From assembly GCA_027475525.1 (NCBI GenBank), contig JAMWFC010000053.1, positions 310,001 to 374,000 on the forward strand: DNA of 64,000 bases, given 5' to 3'. Made by a program: the position numbers and the translations under genes. The first letter of the stretch is position 1. Each line of letters opens with the position of its first letter. This DNA is from Macrolepiota albuminosa. Lineage: Eukaryota > Basidiomycota > Agaricomycetes > Agaricales > Agaricaceae. The notes below the pieces were generated by a model. It saw only the letters and a program-made list of their open reading frames with translations. It did no database searches and was not told where the DNA came from. This document shows, piece by piece, positions 21,857 to 34,357 of the stretch.

Positions 21857-23797
21857 CCATTGTATCCTCAGCAAATAGGCACATACACCAGTATCAAAGA
21901 AAAGGGAGGAAGGAGTAGGGCATAAAGCAACGAGGAGACTTGAGAAGGTGTACCAACCTCCAAAGCAGCACCAGAAGATCATGCAGAAACCCAGACAGAG
22001 AGAGCTGTGTGGGAATCGAAGGAATCTGCAGAACAGGTTAGGTTGGCAAAAATGGAGAGGCAGAAGGCATTGGAGGAATTACACCGGGAAAAGGAAATGC
22101 TGGATGAAGAAATTGGAGGGCATACTAACGAGTTAGACCAAGTACTCGCTGTGATGGGGATCAGAGATGGGATTGAAGACATCGATCCAACAATAGATCA
22201 AGATGCACCACGGACATTGGACAAAGCTAGGAAGTCAGTGGATTGGCCGAGATGGGAAGCATCATACCACGATGAGTTGAACTCTTTGAAGGAAATGGGC
22301 ATGTGGGAATTGACTCCACAAGAGAACATTCTGGAGGGTCAGAAGGTCTTTAAAGGACGTCCAGTATTCACGATAAAACAAGACAAACAAGGAAAAATTA
22401 CATGTTTCAAGACACAACACGTATTGCAGGGTTTTACAATGGTACAAGAACAAGATTACAACAAATCCTCCTCATCTACAGCACATGCAGAATTGTGGCA
22501 TATTCTTCTACATTTTGCCGCAACATTAGGATGGGACGCTACTCAAATAGATGTAAAAATGGCTTTCCTAAATGGGGTTCTCCCTAAGGAGGAGCAGATA
22601 TTTATGCAGCAACCGAAAGGTTTTGAGGAAAAAGAGAAGGAATCATGGGTGTATAAGTTGTTATGACCGTGTTATGGGATAAAGCAGGCCAGAAGAATTT
22701 GGAACCAGACACTGGACGAAGCAATGAGGAAGTTGGGGTTTGTGAGGTTAAAGTGTGAAGCATGCCTTTACTATTGGGAAAACAACGATGGAAAAGTAAT
22801 AACTGGTATACACGTGGATGATTTCCTGGCCATCGGCAGTACTAAGGACACGAATGATCATTTTAAGGAACAACTTAAATCAGTCTGGACCATTTCAGAC
22901 CTCGGCACGCCACAACATATTGTGGGAATGGCAGTAACATGGGAGCGTGAGGAGCAACAAGTATCTCTGTTACAAACAATTTTGATCAACTGCCTCATCT
23001 CTCAGTATGGACAGTCAGACGCATCTCCATTAGCTGTCCCTATGGAACCTGGCCTCAAGCTATGTAGGATCAATAGGTTGAAGCTTAGCCAAGAAGAAGT
23101 CAAAAAGTTACTCCAAATCCCCTATTGTAATCTAGTTGGTGGACTTCTCTGGCTTGCCATTTCTACACGGCCCGATATCCAATATGCAGTCCAACAACTG
23201 TTGCAGTTCCTGGATTGTTACACCTACATACATTGGAATGCAGCTATTCAGGTTGTACGATATCTGAAGGGCACGTGTGATTTGCAATTATGTCTAGGCA
23301 GAAAAAGGGTCAAATTACTGGGATTCACTGATTCAGACTGGGCAAATTGCTTGGATACATGTCGGAGTGTAGGAGGTTATGCCTGGTCTCTGGGCACCAG
23401 ATTGATATCATGGGCGTTGAGGAAACAGAAAACCGTAGCCGCATCATTGTGTGAAGCTGAGTATATGGTGGCATTCGAAGCGGCACAGGAATGTATTTGG
23501 TTACAGATGGTATTGACAGCTCTGGGCTATTCTCAAGACACTCCAACTATGATCTTATGCAATAACAATTCAGCCATAAACTTGTCGGAGGACCTGATGC
23601 TACATTCCTGAGTAAAGCACATGGACATAAAATACCATTTTCTACATGAATGAGTCGCTGCAAAAGAGATTATGTTACGATACATCAATATGAAGGACAA
23701 TGTGGCCGATATTTTTACTAAGGCATTGCCTACCCCTCAATTTACAAGACTTCGAAGAATCATGGGACTCACCGAGGATATTCCACGTGAGGAGGAG
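21857..23797 (+). pseudogene. pol: Copia-1 RT-RNase H relic, integrase deleted
   Basis: After protease the text jumps over almost the whole integrase to a coiled-coil spacer (KMERQKALEELHREKEML, 22045) and the RT (DATQIDVKMAFLNGVLPKEEQ at 22535; ITGIHVDDFLAIGS at about 22800, catalytic Asp pair kept). A TGA at 22664 splits RT; a TGA at 23609 lies before KHMDIKYHFLHE. RNase H is readable (TDSDWANC, SLCEAEYMVAFEAAQE) and the terminus NVADIFTKALP is the usual Copia end. It could not make integrase, so at best it was mobilised in trans. Confidence 0.82.
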
Positions 23798-23817
23798 TCA
23801 TGATACATGGTGAGGAG

Positions 23818-24116
23818 TGTTGCAATCCAGACTTGATCAATCATGGACCACCGTGAATGACAATCCTCATAATAGATTGCCAAAGCTGAATAATAAACAT
23901 ATATATACTTCGCCCCAAACAATGACTACCCTCAGTCATTTCTACACAGACTGAGGGTATGTTCGATTAACTCATAAACCATTATACGACGAGCTTATAG
24001 ATACCGTAGATTCAGATACTCATTGTATCTACATCTAGGTACATAATTACAGTTGTTTCTACATAGACTGAGGATTCAGATACTCATTGTATCTACATCT
24101 AGATTCAACTTCAACA
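23818..24116 (+). repeat. Copia-1 3' LTR with internal duplication
   Basis: 299 bp; longer than the 5' LTR because about 64 bp (ATTCAGATACTCATTGTATC and neighbours) are duplicated near the right end. Ends TTCAACA before the target copy CTAGT. Confidence 0.85.
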
Positions 24117-24121
24117 CTAGT

Positions 24122-26317
24122 CCTTTTCTCTGTTGTTGCTAATGTGCATGTTGTGTGGTTCATCATTCTTTGTATGTGTAGCAGAAGTAACAGAGGAGTA
24201 CTATCTTTGTGAAAGATGAGGTGTTGGCAGGATTGACTGATGCGTGATCAGTTTGATTAGATTGATTTCAGATACCTTCCAAAATCTTTATCTTATCCAA
24301 CCCTGTGGCTGTTGACTTGATCTCTTTGACTGGCTGTTTCATGTACTCAGATGTTATCAGGCCATTTTGGAGTAGTGGATGGGGTGGTATTATTTTTGAG
24401 GTACATCAAGTCTACAGTTTTCAACCTGCACATATCAGCTTACTGTTTTCAGCTATATATATTATACATAGAACTAATATATTTCTTTTAGTTCTCTCAG
24501 ACTACATCTCAGTTTCAAGACATATGTATCATTGTTTTTCTGAGACTCTAGCATCTTTAGTAAGAGAACTGGCTGTTTTTCTGAGATCATTATGATGAAG
24601 GGCCTGTCTAGAAATAGCAGAATGGCCACACCAGTATAAGGGTAATGCTTAACATCTGTGGAACTCCTTTCACAAGGCCAGTAAACACCAGTGACAAGTG
24701 GAAGGAGCAGTGATAGGCTTCTGCTTAGACTGAGTGAATCAAGAGACATTACAGGCCTATCAATACTTGTCAGTTGGAGACTCAAGCAACCTTCTTGGAC
24801 TCAGGACATTATCCATGTGCTACTGGTCACTGTTACAGGTCACCATTAGCTGTAGCCACAAGGAGAGGTGCTAATTGGTAGCACTGCAGATGGACTTATT
24901 TTTAAAATAACAGTAGCACATAGTATAAAAGATAGCTACTGGACATGTAAATAACAACAAATTGTAATACATTGGAACACAGTTACTCTCACCATTTAAA
25001 TCTTGCTAGCTTGACTTAACTTTGTCACTAAGTTAGATGCTGGCACCATCTATATCATCTTCATCATTTATAGTGCCAACAATGGGCACATTTTCATTGT
25101 GCTATTTCATCTTTTTGCCATATCTTTGTTAGAATTGCAGCACTTACAATTTGCTAGATAGCATCAGAAGTACTATTTACTAGCACCTAGCTACATCTTA
25201 TTAGCTTGAGCACATTAGGACTCTGCCAGAACTCCTTACACTCAATGCATGCCAGGCACTGAAGATAGCATTTTACTATGTAGCATCCAGTATTCTCAAC
25301 CACAGTTGGTGTCATCAGTGGTGTAATGAATTGTCACACTAGTTACAAGCATCATCAACACTATTACTAGCTTGTAGAATATTACATAAGCAACTTCTTG
25401 TATTCACTCTAGTTACTTAGTACTGTGTGATCTACACAAGACAGTTCTAGCTCATAACTACTGGTTACATTTCTTTAAATATTCTGCTATTGGCTTTAAA
25501 CTCTTGGCTCTGTTACTTACTAGGCAACTCATCAAAACTCTTGACTTCTTTTGGCATCACATTGAAAACATCTTCCATGACTGGCTCATTTGATCCAGAG
25601 CCCTTTCTCAGATACAGGTGATCTACCTGTTTCACATGCTGTTAAAATGCCAGCTACATCTGCATATCAGCCCCTGCCAAAGTGAGATGACAAGCTACCT
25701 TGCAATATTAATGCAAGCTTTGAAATGCTAGGAGATCTATTTATGTCATGGATGATATCTATAGTGAGGGCTGGTGGTAAATCAGGAGAGAAATCTGCAG
25801 TCTCAGGAGTGTCACTGCTAGCAAGCCAGATGCCCTCACTGATGTATCTGATATTGCCTGAGGGCTTGTCAACCCAGTTAGAAGGTCAACTGAACCTCAC
25901 TCAGTACTCAGAGATAGTACAAGGCAGCACTTTGAAGCATAGCACCATGTTCTGGACTGCCCCAACTGAGTGGCACTTAGAGTTTATAGCAGACAATATT
26001 GCTAAACCAGGACAGTCATTGTCAACAACAACTGAATGTCAGCAAGGACTAGTGGTATGGGTCAGTGGTGAGAACAACAAAGTTGTACAGATGGAATTGG
26101 CACTACCAGCACCTAAGAAACAGGAGTTGTATGGGAGAGGCAGTAGACAGCTGCAAGTAAGGCACAAAGGCCTCAGAAAAGTTTTGGACTTAGAATCAGA
26201 ACTGGAATCCTCAGATGATGAGGAGAGTAAGAGGTCACTTTTGATCTTGTCTATCTAGTTACAACTTTCCTTTCCAACTTCCACCAAACCTTGCCATTCA
26301 ACTCATTTAGACTTGTT
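24122..26317. other. CpG-poor spacer without recognisable genes
   Basis: AT-rich text with almost no CG dinucleotides. One open frame at 25725-26258 (177 aa, tail with Glu/Ser/Asp) resembles no family I recognise and may be degraded repeat. The left part may hold the rest of LTR2a. Confidence 0.5.
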
Positions 26318-26424
26318 TGCTGGGACCTGCCCAGGACTCCCTTAAAACACTTAGCATGACCAATGCATATTCCCTGGTCAGTAGCCATAAACTATGTCTG
26401 CTACTAATTAACTTTTGGGCATCA
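26318..26424 (+). repeat. Remnant of an LTR4-type 5' LTR (LTR4d, end only)
   Basis: CTGGGACCTGCCCAGGACTC and TTTTGGGCATCA match the last 110 bases of LTR4a with transitions. The following AATTGGAGCCCACTACAAG resembles the primer-binding region after LTR2b (TCTGGAGCCCACCACGAG). Confidence 0.6.
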
Positions 26425-29400
26425 AATTGGAGCCCACTACAAGAGACTTTAGGGCAGAATTCTGCTAGAAACTCATCTCCAGCACATGCACCATCTGTTA
26501 GAGCAGTCAGCAAAGGACATAGTCCCTTCCCACCCATCAACTCCTCAACCACCTGATGCCTTACCAGGTCTCTCTCTTGCACAGAAACTACAGAATGCCA
26601 CTGTAGACAATTTTTCTGATCTCTTTCTCCACTTTCTTGATTTTACTGCTAACAACCCCTTAGCATTGCTGCTTACCACACCTCAGCTTTTTACTCCTCC
26701 TACTCTCTTAACACCCCTTTCCTGACTCATCATTTTCCACATCCCTTTGCCAACTCCTAGAACCCCATCACTGCCACTGTCTCTTCTGCACAGCAGAGCA
26801 GTCACTATGGAACCATCTTTCCAGCACATGACACTGTGCAACCACTTCTCTGTGCCAAAATAGGATGAGTCCAAACCATGTGAGCTCTTCCAATACATCA
26901 AGGAATTAAAATATCTGTTTAGGGACTGTGGGGTTACCAACTCCATTCAAATGAAGGAATATGTAGCACACTACATTTTCTATGACACAGCAGAAACTCA
27001 TACAACCAGCTCACCATTCCAAGGAACCCTACAACATTGCCAATGTCTTTGAGGCAGGTAAATGGGTCTTGAAAGGCACTGACACAGGTATCGGCATCAG
27101 TATACAATGTGCTAGAATGACTTCACCTGAGCATGCCAATAGTATCCTTCCAGTACAGACCACTGCTGCACCTTCTGCATCAAAAAAGAAGACCTCAATA
27201 CTGCCACCAATACTGCCATCACCTTTGCTATGACCTGTATTGAGACTATGATTGCCACCAGCATTACCACTACCTGCATTGCTAATGCTCCCAGATCAAA
27301 CAGTTGCCACTTCTGTGGTGAAATAGAACATACTATGACCCAAGGATGCTGCAATACCCTGGAAAACTATATTTGGCAAGGTAAAGTATGCAGGGCTATT
27401 GACAGCAAGATTGTATTGACCACTAGTGCTATTATTCTGAATTACCCAGAACTTAAGATGTATCAGGAACAGGTAGATGAATGGCACTGATGCAACCCTG
27501 GCCAAATTGTTACTGGTACCCTCTCAGGCAACACTAACCCTGATCCTGACCAAGCAGCACAGCAGCAGATGATCCACAAGGTTTTATATTTTGACAGCAT
27601 TGGTGACTCTCCTAGCTTTTCTTGGAAAAAGCATATCTCCAAGCTTGAACAGGAATTCAACTCACTAAGGAACCAGGTATTTGATAGTGTCAAGATTAAA
27701 TAGTATAAACAGCCTCTTTGTGGTTACAAACCTATGCTGACCACTAGCAACCCTTCCCTGTCTTCAGTTCCTACTGCTCTGCCTGCTCCTGCCACCTCAT
27801 CAATATCTGCTGCACCTGCTCCTTCAGTCCCTCCTCCCACATCTACTTCTGTTCCCTATGCTCTCTTGCCACCTCTCCACCCTTACGCTGGTCTATCCAA
27901 TAGGTATTATGCTCCTGCTCAACATAACTTTGCCACCCCCAAGAAATGCCCTGAAGGCAGTTACCATCCTACTGTGCCAATCATTGACATCAAGAAGTCC
28001 AACCATGTCTTTAGCTACATCATGAAGACTCCTGTCACTCTGTCAGTTGAGGAACTCTGCATTATCATGCCAGACATCTGAAACCAGGTTAGGACAGCAG
28101 TTACCTCTCAAGAATCCTTAGCTATCACCATTACCAAAGTCAACAAATCGGATGATGCTCTCCCTAGCTTCTCTGTCACTACTGATCCTCCTATAACTCT
28201 TAGCATCAACACCCTCTCTACCAATCCCATTGCCAATGCTATATCCATCAATTTCATGGAGACTTATATGAGGTTGCTAGAGCATGGAGGAGATCCAGCC
28301 ATCTTTACCATTGCTTAGGACTTGCATGCTATCAGGTCTATCATGCTTACTATTGACAATAAGAGTGACATCAAGGCCATTGTAGATAGCGGCTCCCAGA
28401 TCATCTCTATAGCTGCCAAAGTTGCTAACAAGCTGGGCTTGATTTATAATCCCAACATTGTTGTAGTACTTGGTTGCAAGTAGTACTAATAGTTCTGGGG
28501 CTTTCTTGAAGTCTTAGAAAATGACCTCTAATCCACACTGGTGCTTGATGATAAGGTTGAGGTCTTGGGTGCTTCACAGAATATCAAATATCCTAATGGG
28601 CAGAAGAAGGTTCTCAATAAACTCTAGCCTAAGTAGTTCACTCCCTGGAAACCACCGAGCCTTTGTCTACCAATATACTTCCAATAAGAGGTGTTCAATA
28701 AACTCTAGCCTAAGTGATTCACTCCCTGGGAACCACCAAGCCTTTGCCTATCAACTGCCTGTCTATTCTCTACTAAACTTGGGCTATTTATACTGTTTTT
28801 CTGGTGCACAGACCACTATCTACACATGACTCTTTGTTGTCAATTCCCCAGCCTCCAAAACATATTTGATAGTCCAATTTCCCTTTTGGGAGGCATGTTT
28901 CGGTGCCACCAGTTCCACCATTCAACTTCTTGTTCCACCATTCCTTCAGATGTCTCTGATTGCCACTTCCCCATTTGCTTCAGCTCCATTCAGCCTGATC
29001 CCATTCATAGATCCTTCTTTCCCCTTTTAGTGCTTCCCTGCATTCCATGCCTCTTTTAGCATCCCTCCATGCTTCTTTTCCTTTCCCCTTTCAGTCATGT
29101 CAAATTGGGCATTGTCAGATCTGATCTTAATTTAGATCATCACAATTTAATCCATTTCGTCACTTCTGCCAGCTCCCATGCTTCCCCTCCCCATTACAGT
29201 GGTTGGTATTGTTGAGCTGATAGTTTGAGCTGGTCCCTGCCTGTTGTTCTGTACTTTTCTGTGTATTTATTGGGGTGTTTTTGGAGATATAATTTGTTGA
29301 GACTGCTACCAGGAGGCTTACAGTTTTCAGCCCATAATTAAATGTTTATTTTGACTTCTGGTGCATGATGTGTCCCTGACTGCTGGTACAGCATTGTATC

Positions 29401-30376
29401 ATTGTCTTAAACATGCAGAACACTAATGTTACTATTGACAAATCTCTCAGACTCGCTAAGAATGTACCATGCACCATTGGCAACATCACGTTCTACCTGC
29501 AAATTCATATTTTCTGTTCACCCACTTATGACCTCCTTCTTGGCAGACTATTCAACATTTTAGCATGCTCCATAATCAAATCTCTTATCAATGAAGAAAT
29601 GACACTAACCATTAGCAACCCAAACTCTGGCATCTGTCACACTGTACTAACTTTCCCTAGAGGAAAACAGAAAGGTACATGTGGCAAGCCACCAGAATTC
29701 ACTGAACATCATGCCAGTGAGCTGCCTCACCAGTATTTTTACAGATCATTGAGGAGGTGATTTGCAATGATCATGGAGATGTAGCACTCACACTAGAATA
29801 TGATCATGCTAGTGGTCTTGTATATAAAGGAGCAAAAAGGAGAGGAAGGAAAAGATGTACCCAGCTGAGGCTCCCAAGGTACCAAGTCTGGTCAGAAGGC
29901 ATGCCAGGAAAGGACTTAGCAGTCGCAAAAAGACCAACAGCAGCCTCTGCAAACAACAGGAGCTTCAATATGGAATTTACCACATTGTTAGCATCCTGCT
30001 TCACAGAATGCTGGAGCATGCCATAGAAATCTGGCAGCTCAGGCAAGTGTTGAGGTGGGGTAGCAATAGGCTTAGGAGCAGGGGTCATAATAACAACCTG
30101 AGGGCAAGCTCTGGCGCTAGCCATTTTATGGGGAGTGGTGGGAATGTTTGGAGCCATACAATAATATGGGCAGACCAAGTCAAGTTTTATAGTCAGTGTG
30201 GATACGATCGTGCAGTAAAAAAAACAAAGAGGAAGGCAAAATTTATTTTTCTCTGTTTACTACAGGCACAAGGAGAAATTTTAGTTTTGCTAGAAGCAGG
30301 CAATTGAAAGTCTTGCTGGACTCACCAAACTGCCTATGATTGACTGGGGACAGCCACTATATATGTGTGGAGGAGG
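26425..30376 (+). pseudogene. gag-pol: Gypsy gag-protease relic, interrupted by LTR1b
   Basis: A gag with many stops. The zinc knuckle CHFCGEIEHTMTQGC (CX2CX4HX4C) is at about 27305, followed by ENYIWQGKVCR and a linker ending QVDEWH, the usual agaricomycete Gypsy order. The protease motif IKAIVDSGSQI is at about 28375. The frame is broken at 28461 by solo LTR1b and continues at 29406 (MQNTNVTIDKSLRLAKNVPC...TYDLLLGRLF). After about 29760 only scraps of the post-protease region remain and there is no RT or integrase: an internal deletion. The text ends in a purine run GTGGAGGAGG directly before LTR2b. Confidence 0.78.
28462..29401 (-). repeat. Solo LTR1b (inverted) with 4-bp target duplication TTGT
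   Basis: On the minus strand TGATACAATGCTGTACC...CCAAGTACTACA, as in LTR1a. Flanks TTGT at 28458-28461 and 29402-29405. Its removal rejoins the protease frame of the surrounding relic. It has two copies of the internal tandem repeat. Confidence 0.82.
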
Positions 30377-31318
30377 TGATACATCTGCCTCACTTGAGGC
30401 AGACCCTAAAAAGCCACTAAGTCCCCAATATAATCACATAACCACAAAACGCTGAAACCTGTAAGCATGAGCCAAAAACTGTAGACTCAGGGAGGCTCAC
30501 CAAAAAGATCAAACCCAAACCATAGTAAATGAGTCCTAGTCAGCTAGTGGTAAATGTAAGGAAAGACAGGCAGCGATTAAGAGTTGATGGAACGGCAACT
30601 GCTGGTAATGTGGCAGTGCTCAGCAGAAACATGATCTCGGATCAAAACACTGAGATTCCATGAAAGCTTTGACATCACTCAGCAACTTGGTGCATTTCTC
30701 AACAATTCACCACCCTCTTCATTGACAAACTCACGAATATGCCATGATGACTATGGCACAACGGAGGTACTGCAGGAAGGAGGTTGTAGACAAGTGTCAA
30801 GAGGAAAGAGAGGGCCATTCAAGCTAAGGAAGAAAGATTACCCAGAAAATTGGGTAACCACACATATCACACACTGGCAGAGGCAGAAACTGAGTGCCCA
30901 GACGTGGTAACTCAGCAACTGAGGGTCAGGGCATGACAATGCAATAAGCCAGCATTAAAACATGCAAGTACACCATGGTCCATGCATCGTAGGTAAGAAG
31001 AGGAAGGAATGGGGAAGTCAGCCAAGCAATTGCATTGCCATGGCTCAGAATCCCCAGGGAGTGGATCTCTTAGGCCTAGGAGCATTACAGTAGCTTTGGG
31101 TTTTAGTACTAATACTATTTGTACACAACTGTTGAGTGCGAACTTTTAAGTTTACATTCAATTAAAAACAATTAAAATTATAACATCGTTTTACAAAGTG
31201 TGCACATGTGTACCATTAGCCCCATGTACTTTGTGAAGTAAAGTAGAAATAAAATAAAAGTTTAGTCTTATTTTATTAAGACTACTTTTCCATAGAGTAA
31301 ACTTTCACTTTTGCATCA
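30377..31318 (+). repeat. LTR2b, 5' LTR of the chimeric Gypsy element
   Basis: Starts TGATACATCTGCCTCACTTG and ends TTTTGCATCA (942 bp). Preceded by the purine run GTGGAGGAGG, followed by a primer-binding-site-like TCTGGAGCCCACCACGAGGG. The same family is at 18284, 42055 (inverted) and 51747. Confidence 0.78.
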
Positions 31319-31440
31319 TCTGGAGCCCACCACGAGGGGGCTTTTTGTTGCACAAACAAACACTTTGTTGGACTTCCATTTGGAGTCCAAACACCTAGAA
31401 AGAAACATTAGTTTTGCACTGCCAGGTTCTTGGCCCAGCA

Positions 31441-32616
31441 TGCCTAAGGTTACCACACCAAGAGCAAAAATCATTATTTCTCCCAGGAGAAGAGAAACAT
31501 GTGCATCCTCCAAGGGCACAGTTGCTAGTCTCCCAGATCCAGACGCTGTACTTTGTAAATGAAAACTTTGGACAGAGAAGTACACACCTACTTCACCAAC
31601 ACCTAAGTCTTCATTCCCTGAGTCAACTAGATTGGCCAGCATTATGGAGCAACCCACCCAATACAAAATGCCATTGCCTGAAAGCAGAGATGCACCTAAG
31701 TTCAGAAATAGTGAGCCGGCTGAGGTTCACAGGTTTCTGCAAAGAATGCAGTCACTATTTCATCATACAGGCATTATTGAGGATGGAGAGAAGAAGAAGA
31801 GACTATTGGAATATATGGATGTGCAAACTGAGCAAGAGTGGAGGGGGGTTTGACAGCTTTGAGGATAGATACTCTTGGGCCACCTTTGTAAAGGAGGTTA
31901 AAGAGTCATATTCTGAGGCCATGGATGATGCAGGAAGTGTGGCCAACCTGGATTGTGTATGTAGGGAGCACACTAGATTAAGCAGAGGAGATGCTCCCGA
32001 AATATATTCTTTAATAAGAAAGTTCAGGGCAGAGGCCAAAAAGTTGGATACTATTGTGGGAAATGGAGCATTAGTAGATACGTTTATAGGGTGCTTTACA
32101 CCCACCCTGGCAGAGTTAGTGGAGGAGAGGCTCATCCACAAGCATGGCCACTACAGGGATCCCATTCGTAATCACCACAAAGACAACAAGTATGACTTGT
32201 CTGAAGTGATAGCAGTGGTGACAGCCTTAGTAGATGGTACAGCTATTAGGAAGGTTAGAGGAGAGACCACCAACAAGGAGATAGGTGGAGTAGTGGTGAA
32301 GAATGAGGAAGCAGAAGAGAGGATGGCTCATCTGCAGGACTCTATGGTCACTATTGGAAAACAGGTTGGCAGCATCCAGAGCGCTATGCAGGCCCTGCAA
32401 ACTAGCCAAATAGACATGAGGAATGCCTTCTTAAATACCAAGAGCCACCATGGAGGGCCAACAGAGAGGCCTGCTCAGACAATGATGCCTACCCCTGGGG
32501 GAAGCACATATTGCTTCTACTGTTGGGGAACTGGTCATTGTATAGCTGAGTGTGAGCAGGTTAAATCAGATAGATGTACAAAAAGGATGGGTAATTCTAG
32601 TAGATGGAAGGACTAG
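31441..32616 (+). pseudogene. gag: Gypsy gag with zinc knuckle, one stop and one frameshift
   Basis: Starts MPKVTTPRAKIIISPRRRE at 31441; TGA at 31558-31560; continues in frame to 31842 (MEQPTQYKMPLPESRD, HRFLQRMQSLFHHTGI). In a run of six G (31843-31848) the frame shifts by one base; the rest (FDSFEDRYSWATFVKEV ... ) is read to 32616. The zinc knuckle is CFYCWGTGHCIAEC. The same stop and the same G run are in the inverted copy at 40584-42054. Gag forms the particle that packages the element RNA; as it stands, full-length gag would need readthrough and frameshifting. Confidence 0.8.
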
Positions 32617-32937
32617 AATGCCCAACAGAGCACCTCTACCCAGAGAGCCATCCAGTATATCACCACATGATAGGGTGATGAAGTTACATGACTCTCAAGT
32701 GGGGCTATACTTTGGCTGAGCTGAGGAAGCTCAAGATATCCCAACCTACTCTACTTACACCAATGCTGTGAGAGATACTAGGGATGACATGTTGGAGCGC
32801 ATCCAGCATGGAGAAGCAGACAGGCTGGGAGAACTGGAGAAAGGCTTTCAAAGACTGACAGAAGTCATGTCAGTCTTAGTCAATACCAGACATGCTCCTA
32901 GTCCTGGTGAAGGGCAACAAGGAAGGTCCAAGGATTT

Positions 32938-34357
32938 TTGAGGAGCTCAATGAAGAAAATGGGGGAAGCTCCACCAGGAATACCCACATTGACAGAGAGA
33001 CAGCCACAAAAATCCTGGAAAGAAAAGCTAACTTTGAGGATTCCACCCAAAGTGGCACCTAAGTTGGACTTACCTTTTGAAAAGGTGCCAGCTTTGAATG
33101 AGAGACAGGAGGTACCAGTGCAGGACATTGGTAGGAGTTCCATTCAGGGAACTAGGAAGGAGTTGGAGAAGATGGTTGAGAAGCTGTGGGAGGTACCAGT
33201 GCCACTAACCACCAGAGAACTTCTGGATGTGGCACCTGGTTTGAGGAAGGTCATGATACAAAAGTCAGTACCAAAGCCTTCCAGGCCTAAGGAACCCAAT
33301 ATTCCTAGGACAGCTGCTCAACATCTGACAGCAGTGGAGAAAGAGCCTGACAAGGTAGATGTTAATGATCTACCTCTGGCCACCTACTTCATTGCAGATG
33401 GAACACAATCTGGCTTGCCTACTGGTGCAGTAGTGCACCAAAACTGTGTTGCCACTTACTTGGAAAATATCCCTGCAGGGGAAAAGCCAGTAGTGGTATA
33501 TGTAGCTAGGGAATTGCAGGTTCTGAGATCTCTCAACCCAGTTGTTAATCAAAAGGGTAGAGCAGAGGCAATTCTAGATAGTGGGTCTCAGATAGTCTGC
33601 ATGGCTTTAAGAGAGGCTCTCAATCTCGGATTGACCTGAGATCCAGACATAAGGCTGAGGATGGAAAGTGCCAATCAGCAAGTGAATGAATCTGTTGGTT
33701 TAGCACACAATGTGCCATTCACTTTTGCTGAGGGATTCACTATCTATCTACAAGTGCATATTTTTGAAAGTCCTGCTTATACTGTCTTATTGGGTCATCC
33801 ATTTGACACCTTGACAGAAAGCAACATTCAAAACTTGCAAGATGGCAGTGCCATCATCACCATTCAAGACCCTCATACAGGTCGTCAAACTGCCCTGCCT
33901 ACTATTGAAAGAGGCAAAATGCCAAAGGCAGGGGCTGCTAGGGAGAATGAAGCAAAATTTTGAGTCTTGAGGAACTGGTTACAGACCAGGAGAGATTGTA
34001 GTAAGTTTTGCTGAGACTCTGGAAGGAGAGATTGTGGTGACTGGATATTCTATGGAACATAGTAAATTCAGTCAGGAAGAGTTGAGAGATGTGTACTTGC
34101 ATGCTTTTACAGCAAGCAAGGGGTGTGAGGAGAAGGAGCAGAAGACATTGTCAGCATATTTGAATGGGCATTTAGCTCAAATACCTGACAGTCTTGAGGA
34201 GCTGCTAGTACAAGAGGAAAACTTAGAGTCAAAAGCAGGTGTGGGGGAGACTGCCCAAGTATTTTCTAAGAAATACAAACCTGTAGCTAGAAAAGTTAAG
34301 CCTGTACTAGGTACCTCACCTGAGGAGTTTAGAATTGAACGGTGCATTACTGGAGAA
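32938..34357 (+). pseudogene. Gypsy protease region, copy A
   Basis: Aspartic protease with AEAILDSGSQIVCMA (about 33565) and AYTVLLGHPFD (about 33775). One TGA at 33637-33639 (Trp in copy B) splits the frame and a second break is at about 33961. After the protease come ELRDVYLHAF and KYKPVARKVKPVLGTSPEEF, the linker that leads to RT in copy B. Here the text instead continues into another gag-protease linker: the junction of the chimera lies at about 34340-34360. Confidence 0.78.

Larger units (their letters stand above)
18822..24116 (+). mobile_element. Copia-1 LTR retrotransposon with perfect 5-bp target duplication
   Basis: 5' LTR 18822-19056, 3' LTR 23818-24116, flanked by CTAGT at 18817-18821 and 24117-24121. 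LTRs start TGTTGCAATCC and end TTCAACA. A primer-binding-site-like GGTTATGGGCC follows the 5' LTR. Domain order gag, protease, (integrase mostly deleted), RT, RNase H places it in Ty1/Copia. Gag is split by solo LTR4a (19387-20335). Stops and deletions make it non-autonomous. Confidence 0.88.

Noticed and set aside
25725..26258. 177-codon open frame in CpG-poor spacer
   Set aside because: No recognisable family or neighbours; kept only as a remark in the spacer entry.
31414..32616. 400-codon frame beginning MHCQVLGPACLR taken as the gag protein
   Set aside because: Its first ~145 codons are out of frame with true gag (MPKVTT... and MEQPTQ...); the frame only becomes gag after the six-G run.
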